Assembly: GCF_017874475.1 (NCBI RefSeq)
Contig: NZ_JAGGLO010000008.1
Coordinates: 1-64,000, forward strand
Reading direction: 5' to 3'
DNA length: 64,000 nucleotides
From: Anaerococcus degeneri
Lineage (GTDB): Bacteria; Bacillota; Clostridia; Tissierellales; Peptoniphilaceae
Below the pieces are notes generated by a model. The model saw only the letters and a program-made list of their open reading frames with translations. It ran no database searches and was not told where the DNA came from. The translations under genes and the position numbers were made by a program. Shown here one piece after another: positions 27,051-38,354 of the stretch. Positions within the stretch are counted from its first letter, which is position 1. The number at the start of each line of letters is the position of its first letter.

Positions 27051-28175
27051 GGATCATCCCCGCCTGTGCGGGTAGAACTTTAACAATGTTTGTTTGTGTA
27101 ACAAGATGGTAGGATCATCCCCGCCTGTGCGGGTAGAACAGTTTCAAGTATATGCTCCAACCCGTGAAATCAGGATCATCCCCGCCTGTGCGGGTAGAAC
27201 TTTCGGGGTCGCCGTACCCGCAAACGAAAAAAAGGATCATCCCCGCCTGTGCGGGTAGAACTTAGAAGAGCTAAAAGCTGGCGAAGTTTTCAAAGGATCA
27301 TCCCCGCCTGTGCGGGTAGAACCATTTTTCAGCCGCTTTGCTTATAACTTCTTTGGGATCATCCCCGCCTGTGCGGGTAGAACAAAAAGTAGAAGCAGGT
27401 GGGGAAGAATATGTTAGGATCATCCCCGCCTGTGCGGGTAGAACACAAGAAAACCAAATATTAAAATTAAAATTATAGGATCATCCCCGCCTGTGCGGGT
27501 AGAACGCTACACCTTGGGGGCAAATTACACCAGATGAAGGATCATCCCCGCCTGTGCGGGTAGAACAGGTCTTCTACTACGTCCCTGTCTAATCCGTCAG
27601 GATCATCCCCGCCTGTGCGGGTAGAACGTAACAATTTGTATATCTTGGTTCTATCGTTCAGGATCATCCCCGCCTGTGCGGGTAGAACACATCGCTTGCC
27701 TGATTTTCTCTACTGATTTTAGGATCATCCCCGCCTGTGCGGGTAGAACCTTGTATAGAATTCTTTTGCAGAAATATCTCCAGGATCATCCCCGCCTGTG
27801 CGGGTAGAACTAAGAAAAGTGTCTTTGGAATTTAGGAGATGGAGGATCATCCCCGCCTGTGCGGGTAGAACAAGACCGACAGAAAGAAACAATGATCACA
27901 AATAGGATCATCCCCGCCTGTGCGGGTAGAACTTATTTTAATTACTTTTGAATAATTATTCGTTAGGATCATCCCCGCCTGTGCGGGTAGAACAAAGTGA
28001 CCACGAGCCAATCGAATTTACAAAGAGGATCATCCCCGCCTGTGCGGGTAGAACGTCTACGCCTGCTTCTTTTAGCCTTGTTTCGTAGGATCATCCCCGC
28101 CTGTGCGGGTAGAACCCTTATTGGTATATATAAGGTAGATTGATTTTGGATCATCCCCGCCTGTGCGGGTAGAAC
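27051..28175 (-). CRISPR. Type I-E CRISPR array 1, 19 repeats
   Basis: Nineteen repeats of 28 bases with core CCCCGCCTGTGCGGG start at 27051 and recur every 61 bases, with no mismatch seen. Spacers are 33 bases except the last (32). In 16 of 18 spacers the base just before the next repeat is A, so the unit is better described as the classical 29-base repeat with 32-base spacers. Reversed, the repeat (GTTCTACCCGCACAGG...) matches the orientation of streptococcal type I-E repeats, so transcription is on the minus strand, like the cas genes. The leader lies to the right. Confidence 0.98.
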
Positions 28176-28226
28176 ATTAAAAAAATCCCATTATTTAGCC
28201 AATTTGCATCTCAATTTTAAGCGTTT
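28176..28226 (-). promoter_or_regulatory. Leader end of CRISPR array 1
   Basis: Only 51 bases separate the first repeat from the cas2 stop. Read on the minus strand it ends GGGATTTTTTTAAT next to the repeat. Array 2 has GGGGATTTTTTA at the same place (38091 onward), preceded in both by AAATA. This shared leader end marks where new spacers enter. The promoter may reach into cas2. Confidence 0.6.
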
Positions 28227-29123
28227 TCATTCACTTTGATTTTCTAGTCTTTTTGTAAGCTTTTCTAGCTTTCCTATTAACTTTTGAGTTATTCTCGCAT
28301 CTTCTAGGGCCCTATGAGGCACTTTTTCATTTATTCCGTATTCTTTTACTACCGTTTCTAGCTTATAATTTTTAAGAAAAAGTTTGTCGTTTTTTACATA
28401 TTTCATGACATCATAGGTCATATTTTTAACCTTAGGTTTTTCCTGCCTCTTTAGGGCCTCATTTATAAATTTTATGTCAAAATTTATATTATAGCCTACG
28501 AGAGTATCCTCTCCTATAAAATGTAAAAGTTCATTTATAGCCCTTTTTTCATCTTTTCCCTTTTTTATATCTTCTTCGCTTATCCCAGTTAGGTCCCTTA
28601 TTTTTTCTGGAATTTTCATTTCCTGCCCCATAATTGTAGAGTATTCCTTGATTTCTTTGCCGATTCTTATCGCCCCTATTTCGATTATCCTGTCATTGAT
28701 TGGGTCAAGACCGGTCGTTTCCAAATCTATTATTACATAGGCCTTGGTCTTTTCCTGGGATTTTAATCTAGAATATTTTTTGGCCTTTCTCATTTTTGCG
28801 GTCTTGCTGAAGCCAAGTTTGTTTTCTTTTTTATTCTCTTTGGGATTATTTGGTGTAAATACCAAAGGAATTCCGTCAAAATCAATTGATATTTTATTTG
28901 AATTATGGGTTTCAAATTTATAACCTATTTCATTTCTGTAGGCATAGGTCATTGTGGCTTCCCCACTTCCTACGCTTTCTACGACTCTATCCCGTAGCTC
29001 TTCCCTTATTTTTGTATTGAAATTTCCTACATAGACTCCAGTTGATATCTCTTGCATCCATTTTGTGAGGTCTCCTCTTAAGGATGGTGGAGAATTTTTT
29101 AGGGTAATTACTGTAAGTGGCAT
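28227..29123 (-). CDS. cas2: Cas2e fused to a DnaQ-like DEDDh exonuclease
   Basis: 298 residues from ATG 29123, two bases after the cas1 stop; a longer frame inside cas1 is not needed, since MPLTVITLKNSPPSLRGDL is the Cas2e N-terminus. Residues 1 to about 95 are Cas2 (STGVYVGNFNTKIREELRD). After a basic linker, residues about 125-295 are a 3'-5' exonuclease: IIDLETTGLDPINDRIIEIG (Exo I), LVGYNINFDIKFI (Exo II) and HRALEDARIT (Exo III His and Asp). Cas2 bridges two Cas1 dimers; in this fusion the exonuclease trims prespacers. The fusion is known from some type I-E systems. Confidence 0.95.
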   Translation of the reverse strand: MPLTVITLKNSPPSLRGDLTKWMQEISTGVYVGNFNTKIREELRDRVVESVGSGEATMTYAYRNEIGYKFETHNSNKISIDFDGIPLVFTPNNPKENKKENKLGFSKTAKMRKAKKYSRLKSQEKTKAYVIIDLETTGLDPINDRIIEIGAIRIGKEIKEYSTIMGQEMKIPEKIRDLTGISEEDIKKGKDEKRAINELLHFIGEDTLVGYNINFDIKFINEALKRQEKPKVKNMTYDVMKYVKNDKLFLKNYKLETVVKEYGINEKVPHRALEDARITQKLIGKLEKLTKRLENQSE

Positions 29124-29124
29124 T

Positions 29125-30710
<1,586 letters not shown>

Positions 30711-30713
30711 ATC

Positions 30714-31427
30714 CTAACCCTCCAAGCTTTCATATACGTCAAATGGGTCTTTATCGGCCCCTGCCATAAGAATGCTAGATCTGGCTTCAAATCTCGGTCC
30801 GAATTTACGTTCTTTTTGAGAAAATGAAACAACTCTGTCATTTCTAATTGTGTGAGGATTTTCTGGCAATAGGTCCTTGTCTGCATATATATCTGCTCGG
30901 TAATTTTTATTTTTCTTTTTATACCAAGAGGCAGCCTGCCAATCAAGGTTTTCTAGGGCCTCTATTGGGCCTTTTTCACTTGTGCCCAAGATGAAACTTC
31001 CTGGCAATGGACAAGAACGTCTACCCATGAAAGGTTGGAAATATGGGTACTTCAAGGCTTGTAGGATTTCATCCATCCACCCCTCATCTTCGTGGGAAAT
31101 AGCCACTACATACACAGCATCTTCCATATAATAACGATTTGTAACGTAGGTTCTGTCAAGGTCCCCATTTGCCTTAACTTTTCTAGCTATATGGAAATCT
31201 TTTTTAAGGACTCCTTCTTGGTCGACTCTTACAGCAAAATCAAGGTCATTTAATTTTTGTATTTTCTCATCTTCATCACGATTATAACCTAGACTTGCGG
31301 CAATTATCCCAATTACCCCAGATTTTGATGGATAATAGTCACTCATCCTCGTTTCAAAACGAGATGAAGTCCCCCATGACTGCATGGGCCCTGTTAATTT
31401 TAATAAGATAGTTTTCACTATTATCAC
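30714..31427 (-). CDS. cas5e: Cascade subunit Cas5e
   Basis: 237 residues. It binds the 5' handle of the crRNA in Cascade. LLKLTGPMQSWGTSSRFETR and MSDYYPSKSGVIGIIAASLG are the standard Cas5e N-terminal motifs; FMGRRSCPLPG is also conserved. It starts directly at the end of cas7 with no gap. Confidence 0.96.
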   Translation of the reverse strand: MIIVKTILLKLTGPMQSWGTSSRFETRMSDYYPSKSGVIGIIAASLGYNRDEDEKIQKLNDLDFAVRVDQEGVLKKDFHIARKVKANGDLDRTYVTNRYYMEDAVYVVAISHEDEGWMDEILQALKYPYFQPFMGRRSCPLPGSFILGTSEKGPIEALENLDWQAASWYKKKNKNYRADIYADKDLLPENPHTIRNDRVVSFSQKERKFGPRFEARSSILMAGADKDPFDVYESLEG

Positions 31428-32507
31428 CTAGGCTTCTATGTTTTTTTCTATTTGATCCCCCAAATCTTCTAGGAGGTCATTTAGATTTGCTTCTGACTTT
31501 CCTATCTCATTTACTTCTGTTTCGCCTAAAATTAAATAGGCTGTAAAGACTGGTTTATCAAGGATTTTGTCGTATTTTGTGTATTCGTCAAAAAGTTTTT
31601 CTATTGACTTATCTACATAACCATTGTCTGATTTAATTGGTTCTTCGAAGGCACTTACCATATTTAATGGCCTGTCAGACCTTAGACTTACAACTACTGC
31701 TTGAGGTAGGGTTTGATTGGCAAAGGTGTTTATTTTGCCTGTTGGCATAGATTCTACGAAAGATTTTACAAAAAGTTTTGTTGCATTGATGGTTTCTTCC
31801 TTGTCTTCTAGCTGCCTATAGAAATCATGAAGGGCAATATTTGCATAACGGTAGAGAGTTGATGAATTGTATTCAACTGTACCAAGCATGCCAGCACCTG
31901 CATTATCTTCTGGAGCTAGGTCATCAACAGCTGTAAAGAAGTCAAATTCACTTTGGATGGCGTGGGTTGAAATCGCGTGGGCAACTTGGCTGGATGCATC
32001 TTCATTTAATATAGTATTATCAGCTACCATCCTACCAAAGAGAGCTATATCAATTGAAATGTCATCATTCAAGATTGCTTCAAGTTGTTTTTTATCAGTA
32101 ACTTTATCAATACTAGCTTGGGCAAGTGTTTCTGCTTGCTTGTCGCTTAAAAAGAATAAGGCTTTAGCTTTTTGGTCTTTAGTTGAAATCTTTGCAGCAT
32201 TTATAGTTTTATCAGCCATGGTCATAGCATCTTCTAAATTTATTGACCCATCTTTTTCAATAATTTTATTAGCCACATATTTAACAATTTCAAGCGATCT
32301 TATGCCTACATTTGCCACATCACCGTTTTCATTAAAATATTTTCTGATAGCCCTTTTCCAAGACTGAGAACTGACCCTAGCCCTTGTAACACCTCCATAT
32401 TGGGCAGTTTTTGGGCTACCTGTATCGTCCCTATTGATATTTGCTGGTGGTACAGTTTGGATAGCGTGGATGTCTAGGAATAGTCTGTTATCAATTTTAT
32501 TTTGCAT
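31428..32507 (-). CDS. cas7e: Cascade backbone subunit Cas7e (Cse4/CasC)
   Basis: 359 residues. Six copies coat the crRNA spacer. LDIHAIQTVPPANINRDDTG, SPKTAQYGGVTRARVSSQSW (thumb region) and KINTFANQTLPQAVVVSLRS are typical of Cas7e. It overlaps the end of cse2 by 11 bases. Confidence 0.97.
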   Translation of the reverse strand: MQNKIDNRLFLDIHAIQTVPPANINRDDTGSPKTAQYGGVTRARVSSQSWKRAIRKYFNENGDVANVGIRSLEIVKYVANKIIEKDGSINLEDAMTMADKTINAAKISTKDQKAKALFFLSDKQAETLAQASIDKVTDKKQLEAILNDDISIDIALFGRMVADNTILNEDASSQVAHAISTHAIQSEFDFFTAVDDLAPEDNAGAGMLGTVEYNSSTLYRYANIALHDFYRQLEDKEETINATKLFVKSFVESMPTGKINTFANQTLPQAVVVSLRSDRPLNMVSAFEEPIKSDNGYVDKSIEKLFDEYTKYDKILDKPVFTAYLILGETEVNEIGKSEANLNDLLEDLGDQIEKNIEA

Positions 32508-33102
32508 TGTTATTTTCCCCTTCTTTTTTATTTGATTTGTAATAAGATCTTGACCATTTGATTTTGAGCCCTTCTCTTTGATTTTTCAAAAACCAATAAA
32601 GGTCATCGGCAAGGCTGGCATAGTCAACCTTGGCCTCTGATTTGGCCTTCAAAAGTTTTATTATCTGCCTTAGGTGGTGGCTTAATTCTTCAAAACTACT
32701 TGATGTTATCATGGCATTAAACCTTCTATCGATTGCCTTATCTTCGTCATTATTTTTTCTCATTGAGTTTAAAGAATCGCCTAAGTTTTGCCTTCTCTCA
32801 CCTTCTTTATAATCAAGCTTTAGAACGGACTCAACTTTGGCTTGTTGGTGGAGGGCATACATTTGAACAGCTGTTAGGATTGACTTTTCATAATCATTTA
32901 AATTTTTATTATAGCCTAAAAATTCTTCTGGAATATTTTGAAAAACATAGGCCAAAGCATCCATATTAACTGACGAATCCTTATTAATCGAATTTCTAAT
33001 ATTAGCAAAGATGGCCTTTGTACCAGGATTTTCTCTAGTATTGTCAAGTTCCCTTAAAATCCTTGCTGTTTCCTTATAAACATTTAATTTAGAATCTTCC
33101 AT
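32497..33102 (-). CDS. cse2: Cascade small subunit Cse2 (CasB)
   Basis: 201 residues, all helical. As a dimer it stabilises the R-loop. Recognisable parts: GTKAIFANIRNSI, LTAVQMYALHQQ, and RRFNAMITSSSFEELSHHLR then IIKLLKAKS. The last residues are Lys/Asn-rich. It lies between cse1 (11 bases upstream) and cas7e (overlapping). Confidence 0.93.
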   Translation of the reverse strand: MEDSKLNVYKETARILRELDNTRENPGTKAIFANIRNSINKDSSVNMDALAYVFQNIPEEFLGYNKNLNDYEKSILTAVQMYALHQQAKVESVLKLDYKEGERRQNLGDSLNSMRKNNDEDKAIDRRFNAMITSSSFEELSHHLRQIIKLLKAKSEAKVDYASLADDLYWFLKNQREGLKIKWSRSYYKSNKKEGENNNAK

Positions 33103-33113
33103 CTATACCTCCT

Positions 33114-34802
33114 TTATAATTCTTTGTTTATTCTTGCCATAAAAAAGTTAAAGGCAGTTGCAATATTTCTAACCGAGTCACCCTCAATTATTCCAGTAAA
33201 ATCTCTTGGACCAGAAGCAGCCACAATTTTCTCTGCCTGGCTTATGGTGATTTTCTTTAATTCTTTATACCAAGCGTCTGTTTTTTCATCCATACTATCC
33301 TCGTAATCAATGCTTGCTAACCAATCCCTAAAAGGCTTATCAAGCTCATAATAAAGGCTTTCTATATATTTAGATGAATATTCGTTTGATTCAATATTTC
33401 TAATCTTTTTAGTATCGTTAACAAAAGACCTAAAAATTTTATCTACAATATATTTGGTTTTATCTACAACTTTATTTATTCTAAAAATCCAGCCATCATC
33501 ATCTAAATCATTCACAAGATTTGCTTGGATGTATAAACTATCTACAATTTCATTGGTTGGCACCCATGACATTGCATTTCCATCATCTTCCATGCTTATT
33601 GCATTTATTTTTACAAACCCATCTCCAATATAATCATCAACATAGTTTAGCCAATCAATAATGCCAGGCTTTCTTTTTGCTGTATTCTCATTTCCTTCAT
33701 TAGCATCTTCAGTCTCCGTAATCAGACCAAAAGACCTCCACAAAGACTTGTTTAATTGGTGTTTTCTTGGAGTAAACTTGCCCTTATTAGGTCCACTATT
33801 GTTGTATCTCCATACAGTCATTGGTTCTAGGAAGTTATTTTCATGTAAAACTTCTGGAAGCTTAACAATTCCCATTTTAAAAGGCTTTTTAGGATCAAAA
33901 TCACTTATATATATGGCCCTAGAATAAGAAGTATAAAGTTCAGCTATATTATCGATTTTATTTTCCCTAAGGTATTTTCCAATAACATCGCTAGGCTTAT
34001 ATTCCCAAACAGGTTTTTGAATATTTGCATTATAGTCAGTGTTTGAGGTATTGACTAAAACTAGGTTTAAAATTAATGTTTTACATAAATTATCAGACGA
34101 TAGAAAAACTCCACCCAGGTCAAATAGCCAGCCCTTAGAGACCTTGTAGTCTTTGCTGCTAAACCTAACCTTATCTGACAAACTCGCATAAGAATGAAAA
34201 GATATTAGCCATCTTGCAACCTCATCACAGTCTAATATTTCTTTATTATCGTCAAAACTATATTTAGGTGAAAAAAGTGCTATCTTATTTCCACTTTCAG
34301 ATATAAGCCTATTTATATTCTTGCCCAAGGTTTCACTAGGTTTTTCCTTGCTGATCTTAGCTCCAAAAATTTCCTCTTTAGTCACCTGGTAAAAAGGATA
34401 TTCATCATCAAAAAGATAGAACCTGTCGTGCCAACATTCTAGGTAGTTTGTTACTATTTCAGGAAATTTTCCTGCCTTCCATAGACTTTCCCAAGTTTCC
34501 ATGAGGGCATCTTCGTATTCTTCCTCATACTCTTCATCAACATTTTCAACCTGTTGCATCTTTTCATTTAGATTTACCATTTCATAAGGCTTTCCATTTG
34601 CATCATACCTTGAAAAAACTGTATGAAGGATGGCGAGTAAAAATCTCATCACAGCAAAGCCTTGAGTTGGCATATCTCCTGCAAAATCTATGTAGGTTTG
34701 AGCATTTTGAAAAAATTCCCTCAAGCCAACAAGCTTCGTTGTCCCCTTGTAGTCAGTTACCACCGATATCCAGGGTTCATCAATTAGGTTAAATTCACTC
34801 AT
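33114..34802 (-). CDS. cse1: Cascade large subunit Cse1 (CasA/Cas8e)
   Basis: 562 residues, close to the family's usual 500-560. It reads the PAM and recruits Cas3. The opening FNLIDEPWISVV is diagnostic; DFAGDMPTQGFAVMRFLLAI, WHDRFYLFDDEYPFYQV and a C-terminal helical bundle follow. It overlaps the end of cas3 by 8 bases, so all eight cas genes form one transcript. Confidence 0.96.
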   Translation of the reverse strand: MSEFNLIDEPWISVVTDYKGTTKLVGLREFFQNAQTYIDFAGDMPTQGFAVMRFLLAILHTVFSRYDANGKPYEMVNLNEKMQQVENVDEEYEEEYEDALMETWESLWKAGKFPEIVTNYLECWHDRFYLFDDEYPFYQVTKEEIFGAKISKEKPSETLGKNINRLISESGNKIALFSPKYSFDDNKEILDCDEVARWLISFHSYASLSDKVRFSSKDYKVSKGWLFDLGGVFLSSDNLCKTLILNLVLVNTSNTDYNANIQKPVWEYKPSDVIGKYLRENKIDNIAELYTSYSRAIYISDFDPKKPFKMGIVKLPEVLHENNFLEPMTVWRYNNSGPNKGKFTPRKHQLNKSLWRSFGLITETEDANEGNENTAKRKPGIIDWLNYVDDYIGDGFVKINAISMEDDGNAMSWVPTNEIVDSLYIQANLVNDLDDDGWIFRINKVVDKTKYIVDKIFRSFVNDTKKIRNIESNEYSSKYIESLYYELDKPFRDWLASIDYEDSMDEKTDAWYKELKKITISQAEKIVAASGPRDFTGIIEGDSVRNIATAFNFFMARINKEL

Positions 34803-37548
34803 CTTTCTCCTCCTTTTTTACGATTAAACCACACTTTTCATCATAAAGTAAAACCTTATCCCCTAGCCTAAATTCATTGTTTGAATCAAATATTATAGCC
34901 AAAGAATTTTTAAGCCAAGCTTGGTTGTCCCAGGCTGATAAATTTTCCAGATAATATTTTTCCAAATCTTCTATTACCTTGTCAATTATATACCCATTTT
35001 CTTTATCAAAGTACACAGCATTTGGAAGTTTTATAGTTCTTTTTGCTATTTCCATAGCAGTCTTATTATCAGATGGATCAAGAGATCCTCCTTGGTCAAA
35101 AAATTCATAGCCACCCTCACAAGCCTTAAGGGCAATCACTTCTATTGTATCTGAGCTATCTCTGACTTGGGCATTGGCCTTAATATCAGATGATTCCGCC
35201 ATTTTATTAGAATTTTTCAGCCAATTAGATAAGTTTTTTCCCTCAGCAACTTTTTTTAGAGGTTTATCTAACCTGTAAACATTAGCCTTAACTTCTTTAT
35301 CTTTTATTTGATTTTCATGTTTTTTCCTATAATCATCATATATTTCAATTAAGTCCCCATCTAAATCCAAATCCCCTTCCGAGTAAACAAGCTGTACTAA
35401 ATGGGAAATGTCATTTGGTAAGTTTATTTTTTCTGGCAGATAATATTCAGTCCTAAATAAAATATAAGGTGAATATACAAAACTACTTCCCTTATCAAAA
35501 TCATATCCACCACAATTTAGGACGTAAACCATTGGATTTTTAAGATTTTCTGGTCTTTTAGTTTCTTTGTGCCTGTGGAGCCTGCCCATCCTTTGAAGAA
35601 TCAAATCCATTGGGGCAAGGTCTGTAATTAGGATATCGAAATCAATATCCAAGGATTGCTCTATTACTTGGGTACCTATAACAATTTTAAAGTCAGGCCT
35701 TTTTCCATCTTTGCCAATTGTATCTATAAGGTCTTTTTCTTTTTTGTACCTATCAGTCGCGATAAAAGACGAATGCAAAAGCTCAACAGCATCTTGGCCA
35801 AATGCTTCGATACACTGTCTGGCAAAGTCCTGGGCCTTCCTAACTGTATTTACAATCACTCCGACAACCCCGCCTTCTGGTGTATTTTCTCTGATTAAAC
35901 TAAGTAGGTCTTCGCTTTGATCCTTAGATTTTTTTATTATTTTGTAAGCTCTGCCGGCGTCTTTCTTAAAATCGGCAAACTGTTTTATATTAGCCCCGTC
36001 GTTGTAAGTTAAGAGTGGGTAGGCTTCATTTGTTTCAAATCCCTCAGGTTTTGGAAGTCTACGATAACCAAGACCCGCCCCAATCATATATTCTTCTAGA
36101 AGGGCGTTTCTTTTTGAAATAGGAAGAGTTGCAGAAAGGATTACAACAGGAACCTTATAGGCTCCCAACCACCTCAAAGCCCTGTATAAGAATACGGACA
36201 TATAGGCATCATATGCATGGACTTCATCTATAACAACAACCTTATTAGCCAAACCCAAATGCCTTAGCATCAGATGTTTTTGTTTGAGAGCAGCAAGGAG
36301 GATTTGATCTACAGTTCCAACTGTGAAATCATCGAGGATTGACACCTTCCTACCTGCAAACCATTCATTAACCCCAACGCCGTCTCCTCCATGGATATTC
36401 CTACTCTTTGGAAGCTTTGAAAACTCATCATTTAATTGGGCCTTGCCGTGGATTAACCTTAGAGATTTTTCCCCCTCTATATGGTCGAGCCATTCTCTCA
36501 CACGAGTGAAAATCCCATTTGACGTAGCCTGGGTAGGTAGACCAAAAAACATACCAGTACGGTTAGTTTTTTGAGCTAAATTTTCAACAGCTATTAGAGC
36601 AGTTTCAGTCTTACCCATGCCCATGGGAGCTTCTATAATAAATATGCCAGGTTCATCAGTATTAGAAATGGTATCTGAAATTTTCCTTTGAGTATCTTTC
36701 GGTTTTTCTATAAAAGGAAATCTTCCATTATAAATTCCATCAAAATAAGGATGAGGAGCCCAAGACTCAGCCCTTTCATCACGCCATTTTGCAAATCCAA
36801 CTTCCACCCTATCAGGACTTGCCTCATCTTGGTCCAAGGGAATTAAAGGAAAATAAGCTTCGTTGCTAGAGATCCAGTCTGCCATAATCAAAAGCCCAGA
36901 CAAAATAACTTGGCCAGGCTGGGAAATTAAAGGCAAGTCTTTAGGATCAGAAAAACCGCACTCCAAAAGCGCCATATCTAAAATATTTTTTTGTAGATTT
37001 TGCCAACAAATCGCCCTTTCAGAGCTTATATTGTCCTCTTGGTAAAGACTGGATGCAAAAGAATTGCAGTCCTTAGACTCATTTTCAGAAATAGGCCTGC
37101 CATGGTGGGCACCGACTATGTTTGTCACGCAAAAATTGACCCCAAATTTACTTAACAAATACTGTCCGCTAATATTATGGCCAATATTTTCCCTCTTAGC
37201 CAAAGCAAACTTATCAAGGTCCTTAAAACCTGCATTTATAAGCTTTTCTAATATCAAACTATCAAGTTCAAAATCACCATTAAAAGATTTTTTGACCTGA
37301 AAAATCGCTGTAGCCTTGCCCAGATCGTGGACACATCCCAAAAATCTGCACAAATTTATAAGTAGTTCGTCCTTATCTTCTACATCTGACACCACAGAAT
37401 CCATTAACAAGTCCTTAATCCCTTGAGATAGCCAGCGGTCATACAAGAGTCCACATATTTTGCTAGTCTCATCCAAATGGGCCATCAAAGGCAACCACCT
37501 AGGCTGATTATCAACCCTATTTTTCTTAGCCCACAAAAATTTCTCCAT
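34795..37548 (-). CDS. cas3: CRISPR helicase-nuclease Cas3
   Basis: 917 residues. After Cascade binding it unwinds and degrades the target. An HD nuclease domain lies at the N-terminus (H24; HDLGK with H74-D75; further HNISG and GAHHGRP). The superfamily 2 helicase core follows: Walker A APMGMGKTETA (about 309), DEVHAYD box (about 440), SATLP, and the C-terminal RMGRLHRH. This arrangement is the usual I-E form. Ribosome site AAGGAG precedes ATG 37548. The 88 bases between it and array 2 must hold the cas promoter. Confidence 0.96.
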   Translation of the reverse strand: MEKFLWAKKNRVDNQPRWLPLMAHLDETSKICGLLYDRWLSQGIKDLLMDSVVSDVEDKDELLINLCRFLGCVHDLGKATAIFQVKKSFNGDFELDSLILEKLINAGFKDLDKFALAKRENIGHNISGQYLLSKFGVNFCVTNIVGAHHGRPISENESKDCNSFASSLYQEDNISSERAICWQNLQKNILDMALLECGFSDPKDLPLISQPGQVILSGLLIMADWISSNEAYFPLIPLDQDEASPDRVEVGFAKWRDERAESWAPHPYFDGIYNGRFPFIEKPKDTQRKISDTISNTDEPGIFIIEAPMGMGKTETALIAVENLAQKTNRTGMFFGLPTQATSNGIFTRVREWLDHIEGEKSLRLIHGKAQLNDEFSKLPKSRNIHGGDGVGVNEWFAGRKVSILDDFTVGTVDQILLAALKQKHLMLRHLGLANKVVVIDEVHAYDAYMSVFLYRALRWLGAYKVPVVILSATLPISKRNALLEEYMIGAGLGYRRLPKPEGFETNEAYPLLTYNDGANIKQFADFKKDAGRAYKIIKKSKDQSEDLLSLIRENTPEGGVVGVIVNTVRKAQDFARQCIEAFGQDAVELLHSSFIATDRYKKEKDLIDTIGKDGKRPDFKIVIGTQVIEQSLDIDFDILITDLAPMDLILQRMGRLHRHKETKRPENLKNPMVYVLNCGGYDFDKGSSFVYSPYILFRTEYYLPEKINLPNDISHLVQLVYSEGDLDLDGDLIEIYDDYRKKHENQIKDKEVKANVYRLDKPLKKVAEGKNLSNWLKNSNKMAESSDIKANAQVRDSSDTIEVIALKACEGGYEFFDQGGSLDPSDNKTAMEIAKRTIKLPNAVYFDKENGYIIDKVIEDLEKYYLENLSAWDNQAWLKNSLAIIFDSNNEFRLGDKVLLYDEKCGLIVKKEEKDE

Positions 37549-37636
37549 AAAATACTCCTTCTTAAATAATTATATAAAAATAAAGAATATTGTGCAAACG
37601 TTTTTATGATTCCCGAAAATTTATGCCCCTAAATAA

Positions 37637-38090
37637 TAAATAACCCCGCTTGGGCGGGTAAAACGCCATAGCCTGTCTTATACCCTCATTGGCAATAGGA
37701 TCATCCCCGCGGGTGCGGGTAAAACAACACAGTCAAAGCGTGACTATAAGTTGTAGTAGGATCAACCACGCGTTGCGTGCATAATAAAATTTTCTCCTAT
37801 TGTTTAATCACAATCAATGGGTCAGCCCCGCCGATGCGGATATTACCTTCAATGTGGACAAAACCGATTTTCTCAAAAAGGATCATCCCCGCGGGTGCGG
37901 GTAGAACTCGGTATCAACTACCCTTAAGCCAGTGTATTTAGGATCATCCCCGCCTATGCGGGTAGAACCCGCTGCAAAACCGTAGGTGTGGCCTAGTGCC
38001 AGGATCATCCCCGCCTATGCGGGTAGAACTCTATTGTTATTCTTTCATTGATTCCAATGTCAGGATCATCCCCGCCTGTGCGGGTAGAAC
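37637..38090 (-). CRISPR. Type I-E CRISPR array 2, 8 units, decaying at its old end
   Basis: Repeat units start at 37637, 37698, 37759, 37819, 37880, 37941, 38002 and 38063, with 32-33-base spacers. The unit nearest the right side (38063) equals the array 1 repeat. The next two have CTATG in the loop, 37880 and 37698 have CGGGTG, and 37637, 37759 and 37819 are heavily mutated. Decay therefore increases to the left, as expected if the leader is on the right and transcription is on the minus strand. The A before the repeat is again nearly constant. Confidence 0.93.
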
Positions 38091-38150
38091 TAAAAAATCC
38101 CCTATTTCATTGGGTTTTAAAATTAACCATGCTTATTTTTATTTACTTTC
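38091..38150 (-). promoter_or_regulatory. Leader end of CRISPR array 2
   Basis: Read on the minus strand it ends GGGGATTTTTTA next to the first repeat and resembles the array 1 leader end. The rest of the 264-base gap up to the lipoprotein gene is AT-rich; it also holds the promoter of that gene on the plus strand. Confidence 0.55.
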
Positions 38151-38354
38151 GCTTTTCTCTCGATTTTAAAGTCGAGTTTTTTCATCCAACATCCTATTTA
38201 CATTATATATTAAATCAATATTTTTATAAAATGATTTTCCCCTTCTTATATGTATCTTCCCTTTCTTACAAATATTGTAATTGTATCATATTTTTTTACT
38301 TGCTATAATTTATTTGTAATTAAGTTAACTTAAAAAAATACAAAGGAGAATATT

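Noticed and set aside
27969-28154. Minus-strand ORF within the CRISPR array
   Set aside because: Its Arg/Gly/Thr-rich sequence is the translated repeat and spacers; it has no start signal.
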